Shown: piece by piece, positions 27,560-36,500 of the stretch
Layout: each line of letters opens with the position of its first letter
Numbering within the stretch: the first letter of the stretch is position 1
Assembly: GCF_002887815.1 (NCBI RefSeq)
Contig: NZ_PDHO01000018.1
Location: 1-64,000, forward strand
Direction of reading: 5' to 3'
DNA length: 64,000 nt
From: Mycobacterium sp. ENV421
Lineage (GTDB): Bacteria > Actinomycetota > Actinomycetes > Mycobacteriales > Mycobacteriaceae
Notes under the pieces: model-generated
Databases searched by the model: none
Told to the model about the DNA's origin: nothing
The model's input: only the letters and a program-made list of their open reading frames with translations
Program-made: the position numbers and the translations under genes

Positions 27560-28651
27560 ATGACCCACGATCCACACCACTCAGTCCGGGACCTGAATCG
27601 TCCGTTGTTGCAGGAGCTGCTGGCCGCCTACGGGCCGGTCGGTCAGGAGGATGCCGTCCGCGACATCTGCCGTCGCGAACTCACGCCGCTGGTCGACGAG
27701 GTTTGGGTGGACGAGGCCGGCAACCTGGTGGGGCTGCTCCGCGGGTCCGGTGACGAGAGCCACTCTCCGATTCGGGTGATGGCACACATGGACGAACTCT
27801 CGATGCTCGTCAAACGCATCAATCCGGACGGAACACTGCACCTGACGCCCCTGGGAACCATGTATCCGGGCAACTTCGGGTTGGGTCCGGTGGCGGTGCT
27901 GGGAAACCACGGCATTGTGCCCGCGGTGCTGACCCTGGGCTCGGAGCACACCACTACGGAGAGCTGGCGGATCTGGCAGACGAAGCCGGACCGCGGTGAC
28001 AAGTCACTGGACTGGCACCACGTCTACGTATTCACCGGCCGCACCACCGAGGAACTCGCCGCCGCGGGCGTCCGGCCCGGCACCCGGGTCTGCATCGACC
28101 GCAGCAAGCGCCGTCTCGTGGAGGTGGGCGGATATCTCGGCTGCTACTTCATGGACGACAGGGCTTCGGTGACGGCCCTGCTGGAAACGGCTCGGCGCCT
28201 GCACGCGGATGGCCGCCGCGCACCGGCGGACGTCTATTTCGTCTTCACCGTCAGCGAGGAGATCGGCGGCATCGGCGGCACCTACGCCAGCCACGCGCTG
28301 CCGGGCGACATGACCCTGGCCCTCGAGGTCGGGCCGACCGAAGCGGAGTACTCCACCACCGTCGGGGGCGGGCCCATCGTTGCCTACAGCGACGAGAAGT
28401 CCATCTACGACAAGAACATCGCCGATCGGCTGATGGACATCGCCACCAAGCTCGACTTATCCCCGCAAGCGGCTGTTCTCGGGGCATTCGAATCCGACGC
28501 GTCGCACTCCGTCGCAGTAGGGCAGACCGCCCGGTCGGGATTGCTGTGTCTGCCCACGCTGAGCACACACGGTTACGAGGTCATCCCGGCAGACGCGATT
28601 CCGGGGATGACAGACGTCCTCGTCGAGTTCGTGCTCGCCCCAACTGCGTAA
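27560..28651 (+). CDS. M42-family aminopeptidase / FrvX-like metal hydrolase
   Basis: A 363-residue dimetal peptidase. The metal and catalytic motifs are visible: VMAHMDELSMLVK (first metal His and Asp), FMDDRASVTALLE (bridging Asp), VFTVSEEIGGIGG (catalytic Glu pair) and the C-terminal LSTHGYEV. Such enzymes remove N-terminal residues from short peptides. The ATG at 27560 gives MTHDPHHSVRDLN with no Shine-Dalgarno; an upstream start at 27509 would add 17 unlikely residues. Not in the M. tuberculosis order at this place. Confidence 0.82.
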   Translation: MTHDPHHSVRDLNRPLLQELLAAYGPVGQEDAVRDICRRELTPLVDEVWVDEAGNLVGLLRGSGDESHSPIRVMAHMDELSMLVKRINPDGTLHLTPLGTMYPGNFGLGPVAVLGNHGIVPAVLTLGSEHTTTESWRIWQTKPDRGDKSLDWHHVYVFTGRTTEELAAAGVRPGTRVCIDRSKRRLVEVGGYLGCYFMDDRASVTALLETARRLHADGRRAPADVYFVFTVSEEIGGIGGTYASHALPGDMTLALEVGPTEAEYSTTVGGGPIVAYSDEKSIYDKNIADRLMDIATKLDLSPQAAVLGAFESDASHSVAVGQTARSGLLCLPTLSTHGYEVIPADAIPGMTDVLVEFVLAPTA

Positions 28652-28807
28652 CGCAGTTCCGCCCGGGTACGAGCCGGTCGACTCCACCGAAGACCGAAGC
28701 GTACCGGCTGCCGGGGTCATGCGAAAGGGACTGCGGCACAATGGGTTCAAGTGCTATGCGAGCAGCACCGCTGCCGACCGCCACGCAGCGGCGTTCGGCG
28801 GTCGCGG

Positions 28808-29035
28808 TTAGCCGTTACGGATGCGGCGCACCACCAGGACGACGGTCACCACGCTGACACCGGCCAGCGCCGCGGCCACCGGCGGCTTCGTGACGAAGCG
28901 CAGCACGGCGGCCTTGACATCGTCGGCGATGCGCTGTGGGTTGGCACGCTCGGCCAGCGAGTCCACCGTGACCGCCAGCCGGTCACGCGCCTGGTCGATC
29001 TCGGCCTTGATGACCTCGGGGTCCCGGTCAGCCAC
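28808..29035 (-). CDS. DUF3618 small membrane protein (Rv2520c-like)
   Basis: A 75-residue protein. Its N-terminal amphipathic helix begins RDPEVIKAEIDQARDRLAVT, typical of DUF3618, and a C-terminal membrane segment (VAAALAGVSVVTVVLVV) ends in RRIRNG. GTG start with GGAGG 5 nt upstream. It is divergent from bcp as in M. tuberculosis. Function unknown. Confidence 0.85.
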   Translation of the reverse strand: MADRDPEVIKAEIDQARDRLAVTVDSLAERANPQRIADDVKAAVLRFVTKPPVAAALAGVSVVTVVLVVRRIRNG

Positions 29036-29065
29036 TTCCGTCCTCCAAATCGCCGCTCTGCCGAA

Positions 29066-29091
29066 CTACCCTAGATCAACCCGGGCTAACC
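29066..29091 (-). promoter_or_regulatory. Possible SigF-like promoter for the DUF3618 gene
   Basis: On the minus strand GGTTA (29091-29087), 15 nt and GGGTAG (29071-29066) lie about 31 nt upstream of the GTG. The -35 has one mismatch to GGTTT, so this is weaker than the other two SigF-like sites. Confidence 0.4.
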
Positions 29092-29122
29092 CCGATGCAC
29101 CGGTGGAGGAAGGGACTACTAG

Positions 29123-29596
29123 GTGACCGACACAGCACGCCTCGAAGTCGGCGACACGGCGCCGGCGTTCAGCCTGCCTGACGCCAGCGGCAAGATCGTC
29201 AAGCTGTCCGACTTCAAAGGCCGCAAGGTGATCGTGTACTTCTATCCGGCCGCGATGACGCCCGGCTGCACCAAACAGGCGTGCGACTTCCGGGACAGCC
29301 TGGCCGAACTCAACGGCGCGGGCATCGACGTGGTCGGCATCTCCCCCGACAAGCCGGAGAAGCTGGCCAAGTTCACCGAGCGCGACGAGCTGACGTTCCC
29401 CCTGCTCTCAGATCCCGACAAGAAGGTCCTCACCGCGTGGGGCGCCTACGGCGAGAAGAAGATGTACGGCAAGACCGTGCAGGGCGTCATCCGGTCGACG
29501 TTCGTGGTCGACGAGAAGGGCAAGATCGAGGTGGCACAGTACAACGTCAAGGCCACCGGGCACGTCGCCAAACTGCGCCGCGACATCTCGGTCTAG
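29123..29596 (+). CDS. bcp: Thiol peroxidase, bacterioferritin comigratory protein (Prx)
   Basis: A 157-residue atypical two-cysteine peroxiredoxin. MTPGCTKQACDFRD shows the peroxidatic Cys49 and resolving Cys54 five residues apart. It reduces hydrogen peroxide and organic peroxides using thioredoxin-type donors. GTG start with GGAGGAAGGG upstream. Equivalent to Rv2521 by order. Confidence 0.93.
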   Translation: MTDTARLEVGDTAPAFSLPDASGKIVKLSDFKGRKVIVYFYPAAMTPGCTKQACDFRDSLAELNGAGIDVVGISPDKPEKLAKFTERDELTFPLLSDPDKKVLTAWGAYGEKKMYGKTVQGVIRSTFVVDEKGKIEVAQYNVKATGHVAKLRRDISV

Positions 29597-29624
29597 GGCT
29601 CGCCCGTCGCGCGGAGCTGCGCGC

Positions 29625-30914
29625 TCAGTGGACCAGCGTGTAGGTCACTGACTCCGTCGGGCTGCCCTTGTACTGTTTGATTGCCGCACTGGACTGTTGG
29701 CCAAGCGCAGACGCATCGAATGCCGCTGCGTACGGCAGGTAAACATCCTTGCCGTGCGCGGCCAGGCCGCTCAGCGTTCCGTCTCCGGGCACGATGTACA
29801 GAATCTTCGTCGCGCGGTTGTCCGCAGCCTTTTTCTCAGCGCGTGCGAGGTCGGCCTTGGCTTGTGCCAAGAAGCCACCGAAAGGACGCCAGCCGAAAAT
29901 GCTGAAATTCGCCACAGCGACTCGCGCCCGGGCGAGGTCAATAGCGGTCCTATTCCCATCCTGATACGAGGGAACGGTGCCCGGCTTGTTGCCCGCCGAC
30001 GGCACCGGGTCATTCTTGGCCTGAATGTTGATCACGTATGGAATGCCGCTCCACGAACTGTCCACCCACGGCGTGACCTGCTCCGGATACTCGCCAACCT
30101 TTTTCACCAGCGGAGAAGCGAAAGTGACGACAGTGGTGACTTGCGACCTGTACTTTCCGCCGGTTGCATAAAACTGCATTTGCTGTCCGCCGTTGCTCAG
30201 ACCCACCAACATGATCACGGCGTCGCCACCGAGGTTCCGGTCCTCGATGAATTTGTCTATGTACTGTCCAACCTGCGAATACTGCGTGCCGCTGATATTT
30301 GCCACTATCGCATTCAATGACGACTGCGTCAGCGGTCCGTCCCCTGATATTCCGGACATGTACACGACCACACGCGGAATTGCGTGTGGATATTCAAGTA
30401 GATCGATCTTGATTGTGTCAGGAGTCTCCGGAATCCCGTCGAGCAATGTGGCTGCCGTCAACGTGTCGACAGCCTGTGCACTGGCGGCGGGTCTGATCGT
30501 CGCGGTGGCAGCCGGAGCGACATGGCTGACGGCCCCCGCATTGATGCGACGCGCGGAAAACGCAGTCGTCGTGGGGCTGCTGCCCGCCACATCATCGCTC
30601 TTGACGCGACTCAGCTCTGGCGTGCGCGTGCGCTTGACCCCGACCGAGCTCTTCCCCCGCTCCGACCGCCCACTGCTCGGCGCATGGTCCTTTGTCGCAC
30701 TTCGCGAGGAACCCGCCGACGATCCGCTCTCGGTACCGGGATCGGCGTTGGCGAAACCGGCACCGCCCGCCATCGCCCCAACCACACCGAGCGTGATGGC
30801 ACCGGCTCCCAGCCACGTGCGAGGCTCAGTCAGCAGTCCCCTCGCTCGATGGCGCGCCGACTCGTTCCGATTGCCAGACACCGAAATACGGCCCGAGTCT
30901 CGGTGCGCACGCAT
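29625..30914 (-). CDS. Secreted PE-PPE-domain alpha/beta hydrolase
   Basis: A 429-residue exported protein. A long basic N-terminus precedes a hydrophobic segment (WLGAGAITLGVVGAMAGGAGF) and ANADP, the likely signal cleavage region. A Ser/Lys/Arg-rich linker follows, then a serine hydrolase of the PE-PPE type. The nucleophile elbow is GLSNGGQ (Ser about 240), preceded by YMSGISGDGPLTQ. There is no PE or PPE domain. Members of this family are esterases or acyltransferases active on acyl chains; the substrate here is unknown. Confidence 0.82.
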   Translation of the reverse strand: MRAHRDSGRISVSGNRNESARHRARGLLTEPRTWLGAGAITLGVVGAMAGGAGFANADPGTESGSSAGSSRSATKDHAPSSGRSERGKSSVGVKRTRTPELSRVKSDDVAGSSPTTTAFSARRINAGAVSHVAPAATATIRPAASAQAVDTLTAATLLDGIPETPDTIKIDLLEYPHAIPRVVVYMSGISGDGPLTQSSLNAIVANISGTQYSQVGQYIDKFIEDRNLGGDAVIMLVGLSNGGQQMQFYATGGKYRSQVTTVVTFASPLVKKVGEYPEQVTPWVDSSWSGIPYVINIQAKNDPVPSAGNKPGTVPSYQDGNRTAIDLARARVAVANFSIFGWRPFGGFLAQAKADLARAEKKAADNRATKILYIVPGDGTLSGLAAHGKDVYLPYAAAFDASALGQQSSAAIKQYKGSPTESVTYTLVH

Positions 30915-31088
30915 CTAATGAGTCTCCATCGCTTGATCTTTTGCCAACCCCGCACAGCGACGCTAGTGACTCGAGCACCGACAGGTGTCGTTCACAGGCT
31001 AGTGACAGATACCAGTCGTGACCATCCCTGAACGGCGTTTACCCCATCGACGGACAAACACAGGTAGTGGGCTACGCGCGAGCAGCTG

Positions 31089-32420
31089 TCAGCGCTGCCC
31101 CAGCTTCCCCAGCAGCAGCGCCTCGGTGGTGGCGGCCCGCTCCAGCACCCCCAGGTGCAGGCTCTCGTTGATGCTGTGCGCCTGCGTGCCCGGGTCCTCC
31201 ACACCGGTCACCAGGATCGTGGCGTCCGGGAAGGCGGTGGCGAACTCGGCGATGAACGGGATCGAGCCGCCCATCCCCATGTCGACGACGTCGGCGCCCC
31301 AGGCCTCCCGGAAGGCGGCCCGCGCCGCGTCGTACACCGGGCCGCTGGCATCGATCGCATACGGCTGGCCGATATCGCCCGGAATGACTTTGACGTGCGC
31401 GCCCCAGGGGGCGTGCTGCTCGAGGTGGCGACGCAGCGCATGCAGATGGGCAGCCGCATCCCCGCCGGGAGCGACCCGCATGCTGACCTTGGCGCGGGCC
31501 CGCGGCGTCAGGGTGTTCGACGCCTTGCCGATCGGTGTGGTGTCGATGCCGATGACGGTGATCGCGGGCTTGGCCCACATCCGTTGAGCCACACTGCCCG
31601 AGCCGATCTCTTGCACCCCGTCGAGCAGACCGGACTCGGCCCGCACCCACTGCGGGCCGCGGTCGACGTCCGCAGCGCTCGTCTCGTACAGGCCCTGCAC
31701 GGCGACGTTGCCGTCGTCGTCGTGCAGGCTGGCCAGCAGGCGGACCAGGACACTGAGCGCGTCGGGCACCACCCCGCCCCACAGCCCCGAGTGCAGTCCG
31801 TGGTCCAGGGTGGCGACCTCGACCACGCAGTCGGCCAGTCCCCGCAATGACACTGTCAGCGCCGGGATTTCGGAGGTCCAGTTGTCCGAGTCGGCGATCA
31901 CGATGACGTCGGCGGCCAGCTTGTCCTTATGGGCTGCCAACAGCGCGCCCAGCGACGGCGAGCCGGACTCCTCCTCCCCCTCGACGAACACCGTGACGCC
32001 GACCGGTGGCCTGCCGTCGTGCGCACGGAACGCCGCCAGGTGGGTTGCGATGCCGGCCTTGTCGTCGGCGGTACCGCGGCCGTAGAGCCGCCCATCCCGT
32101 TCGGTCGGCTCGAAGGGATCCGAATTCCATTGCGATGCTTCGCCTTCGGGCTGAACATCGTGATGGGCATACAGCAGCACGGTCGGCGCGCCGGGCGGCG
32201 CGGGATGGTGCGCGATCACCGCGGGAGCACCGCCCTCGGCGACGATCTCGACCTGGGCGAAGCCCGCATTGCTCAACAGGTCAGCCACAGCCCGCGCACT
32301 GCGATGCACCTCATCGCGCCGGGCCGGGTCGGCCCACACCGATTGGATGCGGACCAGGTCCTCCAGGTCAGCCCGCACCGAGGGCAACACCGCCTGCACG
32401 CGTTCGACGAGATCACTCAT
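31089..32420 (-). CDS. M20-family dipeptidase (Rv2522c-like)
   Basis: A 443-residue cytosolic zinc peptidase of the ArgE/DapE/carnosinase type. Metal ligands appear in LLYAHHDVQP and GRGTADDKAGI, and the catalytic glutamate pair is in VEGEEESGS. A dimerisation (lid) domain runs roughly 190-310. It should hydrolyse dipeptides or N-acyl amino acids. On the minus strand TAACGT sits 7 nt before the ATG and there is no Shine-Dalgarno, so the transcript may be leaderless. It lies divergent from the ArsR-VOC pair. Confidence 0.88.
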   Translation of the reverse strand: MSDLVERVQAVLPSVRADLEDLVRIQSVWADPARRDEVHRSARAVADLLSNAGFAQVEIVAEGGAPAVIAHHPAPPGAPTVLLYAHHDVQPEGEASQWNSDPFEPTERDGRLYGRGTADDKAGIATHLAAFRAHDGRPPVGVTVFVEGEEESGSPSLGALLAAHKDKLAADVIVIADSDNWTSEIPALTVSLRGLADCVVEVATLDHGLHSGLWGGVVPDALSVLVRLLASLHDDDGNVAVQGLYETSAADVDRGPQWVRAESGLLDGVQEIGSGSVAQRMWAKPAITVIGIDTTPIGKASNTLTPRARAKVSMRVAPGGDAAAHLHALRRHLEQHAPWGAHVKVIPGDIGQPYAIDASGPVYDAARAAFREAWGADVVDMGMGGSIPFIAEFATAFPDATILVTGVEDPGTQAHSINESLHLGVLERAATTEALLLGKLGQR

Positions 32421-32453
32421 ACCGACGACGTTAGCGGGCGCAGGCGGCAGGCA

Positions 32454-32483
32454 TTGACATGCAAGGAAATGCTTGCCTATTGT
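32454..32483 (+). promoter_or_regulatory. Leaderless promoter with embedded ArsR operator
   Basis: TTGACA (32454-32459), 18 nt, TATTGT (32478-32483), then the GTG start of the ArsR gene at 32492. The inverted repeat GCAAG-N6-CTTGC (32461-32476) fills the spacer, so a bound ArsR dimer would block RNA polymerase. The consensus match and geometry support autoregulation. Confidence 0.75.
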
Positions 32484-32491
32484 GCCCAGTT

Positions 32492-32788
32492 GTGGGTGAT
32501 GTCTTCAAGGCGTTGGCGGATCCCACACGCCGGACGATCCTCGACGAGCTGACCGAGCGCAACGGGCAGACGCTGTTCGAGATCTGCGCCCGCCTGGCGA
32601 CCAAACACGGTCTCGGTTCGTCACGACAAGCGATTTCGCAACACCTCGACCTTCTCGTGGCCGCAGGTCTGGTGGAGACGAAGCGCTCGGGTCGCTACAA
32701 GTTCCACTACATCAACACCGCGCCGCTGGCACCGATCGTCGAGCGGTGGCTGCAGAACACAAAGGAATCACCGTGCGAATCACCATGA
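32492..32788 (+). CDS. ArsR-family winged-helix repressor
   Basis: A 98-residue ArsR/SmtB-type regulator. It has FKALADPTRRTILDELTERNGQ at the start, the recognition region GSSRQAISQHLDLLVAAGLV and the wing TKRSGRYKFHYIN. The metal-binding ELCVC-type motif of classical ArsR is absent, as in the ArsR proteins that pair with VOC or SRPBCC genes. Start GTG 32492 is about 8 nt after the -10 box, matching a leaderless mRNA. The stop lies 16 nt inside the downstream VOC gene, so the two are coupled. Confidence 0.85.
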   Translation: MGDVFKALADPTRRTILDELTERNGQTLFEICARLATKHGLGSSRQAISQHLDLLVAAGLVETKRSGRYKFHYINTAPLAPIVERWLQNTKESPCESP

Positions 32789-33162
32789 CCAGCGTGCTCG
32801 TCGACGACCAGGACAAGGCGCTGAAGTTCTATACCGAGGTGCTCGGGTTCACGACCAAGTACGACATCCCGATGGGCGAGCACCGCTGGATCACCGTCGT
32901 CTCCCCGGAGGAGCCGGCCGGCACCGAACTCGTCCTGGAACCGGACGGCCATCCCGCTGCCAAACCGTTCAAGCAGGCACTGACCGATGACGGCATCCCG
33001 TTCACATCGTTCGCTGTCGGCGACGTCCACGCAGAGTTCGAGCGGCTGAGTGCGCTCGGGGTGCGTTTCACCATGGAGCCCACCGACATGGGTCCGGTGA
33101 CGGTTGCCGTTCTGGACGACACCTGCGGCAACCTGATTCAGATCGCCCACCAGACCGGCTGA
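32773..33162 (+). CDS. VOC-family (glyoxalase-like) protein
   Basis: A 129-residue vicinal-oxygen-chelate fold protein made of two beta-alpha-beta-beta-beta halves: MTSVLVDDQDKALKFYTEVLGF, then TSFAVGDVHAEFERLSALGV and CGNLIQIAH. The GTG at 32773 has AGGA 6 nt upstream and starts inside the ArsR gene. An earlier in-frame start is less likely. It could be a lactoylglutathione-lyase-like or antibiotic-modifying enzyme; the substrate is unknown. ArsR-VOC pairs are common in actinobacteria. Confidence 0.85.
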   Translation: MRITMTSVLVDDQDKALKFYTEVLGFTTKYDIPMGEHRWITVVSPEEPAGTELVLEPDGHPAAKPFKQALTDDGIPFTSFAVGDVHAEFERLSALGVRFTMEPTDMGPVTVAVLDDTCGNLIQIAHQTG

Positions 33163-33165
33163 GCC

Positions 33166-33558
33166 TTAGCCGGTCTCCAGGATGGCCACCGCCGCCGCGG
33201 TGTCGCCCTCATGCGTCAGTGACACGTGAATGGTCACCTCGGCCAGATGCTTGGCGATGTCACCGGTGAGGCGGACCTTAGGCCGGCCCCACATGTCGGT
33301 GATCACCTCGATGTCGCGGTGGATGCCTTCCGGCAGCACCGGACGCTGCGCGAACCGCGAGCCGGACCACGCCTTGATGACGGCTTCCTTGGCGGCCCAC
33401 CGAGCCGCCAGGTGCCGCGCCGCCACCGAACTCTTGTCGGCGGCGTCGCGGCGCTCACCTGGCGTGAACGTCTCGGCGAACACCGTTCCCGGCTGGTCGA
33501 CCTGCTCGGCGAAATCGGGGATGGAGACCACGTCAATCCCCACTCCGACTATTGCCAC
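33166..33558 (-). CDS. acpS: Holo-[acyl-carrier-protein] synthase
   Basis: A 130-residue 4'-phosphopantetheinyl transferase. GVGIDVVSIPDF holds the Mg-binding Asp and RWAAKEAVIKAW the Glu and Lys pair. It transfers phosphopantetheine from CoA to carrier serines and, in M. tuberculosis, activates the FAS-I carrier domain. GTG start. It lies 9 nt after the fas stop on the same strand, the expected fas-acpS operon. The downstream stop TAA is 3 nt from the convergent VOC stop. Confidence 0.93.
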   Translation of the reverse strand: MAIVGVGIDVVSIPDFAEQVDQPGTVFAETFTPGERRDAADKSSVAARHLAARWAAKEAVIKAWSGSRFAQRPVLPEGIHRDIEVITDMWGRPKVRLTGDIAKHLAEVTIHVSLTHEGDTAAAVAILETG

Positions 33559-33567
33559 GGCGCGACT

Positions 33568-36500
33568 TTATCGCACGTAGGCGTCGTCATCGCCCAACCG
33601 TGCGGCCGGATCGAGCAGCATCGCCGCCTCCTGGCGCTTCTCCGGCTCGTCATGGTTGAACCGGCGATCGGCAGGCTTCTCGTACATCGGCCGTCCACCG
33701 GCGATGGCCGAAGCCAGCCGCCGCTGACCCGCCAGCACCCGCTCGTGCGCCCGCTTGGTGTAGTCCGCCCGCTCCTGCTCGCTCAGCGAGGCCAGGAACG
33801 CCTGCGGGTGCACCAGTGCGACCAGACCCGACACGTGACCGAAGCCCAGGCTGGTGACCAGACCCGCCTTCAGCGGGAACTTGTCGCCCAGGCGCAGGGT
33901 CTCGCGCGGCCACACGAAGTGCCCCGAGGAGGCCAGCTCATCGTCGACGCAGTCCAGGCTGCGGTTCGGCGGGATGACGCCGTCGCGCAGGATCTGGCAG
34001 AGCCCCATCATCTGGAAGACCGCCGCGCCGCCCTTGGCGTGACCGGTCAGGCTCTTCTGGCTGACGATGAACAGCGGAGCCCCGGGCGCACGGCCCATCG
34101 AGTCGGCCAGCCGCTCGTGCAGCTCCGTCTCGTTGGGATCGTTGGCCAGCGTCGAGGTGTCGTGCTTGGAGATCACCGCGATGTCGTCGGCGCCGACGCC
34201 CAGCTTGGCCAGCGAACGAGCCAGCTGCGAGTTCCTGCCGCCGCGCCCGGCGCCCAGTGCGCCGAGACCCGGAGCCGGGATCGAGGTGTGCACGCCGTCG
34301 CCGAAGCTCTGCGCGTAGCCCACCACGGCCAGCACCGGCAGACCCATCTTCAATGCCAGGTCACCGCGCGCCAGCAGGATGGTGCCACCGCCCTGCGCCT
34401 CCAGGAAGCCCAGCCGGCGACGATCGTTGGCGCGGGAGAACTTCGAGTCGCTGATGCCCTTGGCCCGCATCGTCTCGGTGGCGGCGGTGGCCGCCATGTC
34501 ACCGAAACCGGTGACAGCCTCCACCGTCATATCGTCGAAGCCGCCGGTGACCACCAGTTCGGCCTTGCCGAGGCGGATCTTGTCCATCCCCTCCTCGACC
34601 GACACCGCCGCGGTGGCGCACGCGCCGACCGGGTGGATCATCGACCCGTAACTACCGACGTAGGACTGGATGACGTGCGCGGCAACGACGTTGGGCAGGA
34701 CCTCCTGCAGGATGTCGTTGGGCTTGGCCTGGCCGAGCAGGTTGCCGTGGTACATCGTCTCCATCGACGTCATACCACCCATACCGGTGCCCTGGGTGGA
34801 GGCCACCAGGCTGGGGTGCACCCAGCGCATCAGCTCGGTCGGGGTGAAGCCGGACGACAGGAACGCGTCGACGGTGGCGACGATGTTCCACAGCGCAACC
34901 CGGTCGATCGAACTGGCCATGTCCGGGCTGATGCCCCAGACCGTCGGGTCGAAGCCGGTCGGGATCTGCGCCCCCACCGTGCGCGACAGCTTGGTCTTGC
35001 GCGGCACGCGAATCTCGGTGCCCGCCTTGCGGATCACCTCCCAGTCCGACGAGTCCGGCACCGGCCGGATGACGGTGTGCTCGGGGTCGAACTCCACGAA
35101 CGCGCGGGCGTCGGCCTCCGACGACACCACGAACCGGAAGTCCTTGTCGAGGAAGACACTGACCAGCAGCGGCGTGGTGTGGTCGGCCTCCATGGCGCCG
35201 TCATCCACGAATTCGCGGATGCCGCAACGCTCCACGACGGCGTCGTGGTAGCGCTCTACCAGCTCGGCCTCGTCGACCATCTCACCGGTCGCGCTGTCGT
35301 ACCAGCCCGGCTTGGGATCGTCCTCCCACTTGATCAACCCGGTGGTCCAGGCCAATTCGAGCACGCCGGCTGCCGACAACTCGTTGTCGACCTCCATCTC
35401 GAAGCGGGTGCGCGACGAGCCGTACGGGCCCAGTTCGGCGCCGCCGACGATGACCACCAGGTCGGCCGGATCGACGTCGAGGTCGGCCCACGCCGGCGGC
35501 GTGTTCGCGACATAGCCGCGGGGCGGCGACGGCAGGGCGGCGATGGTGCCCGCCGTCGGCTCGTCGTCGGATCCGGCTGCTTCGGCGGTCATTTCCTCGC
35601 GGGCCTTGGCAGCCAGTTCGGCCATGTCGAGCTGGACGTCGCCGAGTCCACCGGTGAGGTCGACCTTCAGCGGCGCGTTGGCCGAGGCAACCTTGGCCTC
35701 CACCGAGCACAGGTCGAGCAGCATCGCAGCCATCTCTTCGGTGCTGTAGGTGGTGACGCCGGCCTCTTCGACGGCACCCACGATGGCGTCGTTGTGACCC
35801 ATCAGACCGGTGCCCTTCGTCCAGCCGATCAGCGCGTGCGCGAAGCTGACCCGTTGCGCCCAGGACGTCTCCGCGCTCCAGCGGTTGACCACCGCATCCA
35901 GCGCGGACTTGGACTCGCCGTAGGCACCGTCACCGCCGAACATGCCGCGGTTGGGTGAACCGGGCAGCACGACGTGCAGGCGCGAGGCGATGTCCCGCTC
36001 GGCACCGATGGACGACAGCCCACCGATGAGGCGCTGGACGGCCCACAGCAGGACCTTCATCTCCATCTCGGAGCGTGAGCCCGCCTCCGACAGATCGCCG
36101 GCCACCCGCGGCGCCGCGAACGGGAACAGCAGCGTCGGGGTCAGCGCGTCCTTGAGGTGAATCGATTGCGGCCCAAGGCTTTCGGTCTGCTCACTACCGA
36201 CCCACGACGCCAGGGCGTCGATGTCGGAGTACGAGGCCATGTTGGCCGGGACCACCCACAGCGACGCGCCGTAGCGGGCGTGGTCGCGGTAGAGCGCCTT
36301 GTAGAACGCCAGCCGGTCGTCGTCGAGCTTGGACGTCGTCGCGATCACCGTGGCGCCGCCGTCGAGCAGACCCGCCACCACCGATGCGGCGATCGAACCC
36401 TTCGACGCACCGGTGACCACCGCGACCTCGCCGGAGTAGTGACCCTTGTCGGGGTTCTCGGCACCTGCGGCGATCCGGCCGAACAGGGACGCATGGATGT

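Noticed and set aside
28725..28740. A GGGACT sequence downstream of the M42 gene as a DosR box
   Set aside because: The other half is absent (fewer than 9 of 14 core matches) and no gene start follows.
29597..29624. GC-rich inverted repeat between bcp and the PE-PPE gene as terminator
   Set aside because: The short GCGCG-rich dyad has no U tract and such matches are expected in GC-rich DNA. I left it out.
31039..31065. SigF-like GTTT and GGGTAA upstream of the PE-PPE gene on the minus strand
   Set aside because: The spacing is only about 11 nt, not 15-17, so it does not fit a SigF promoter.
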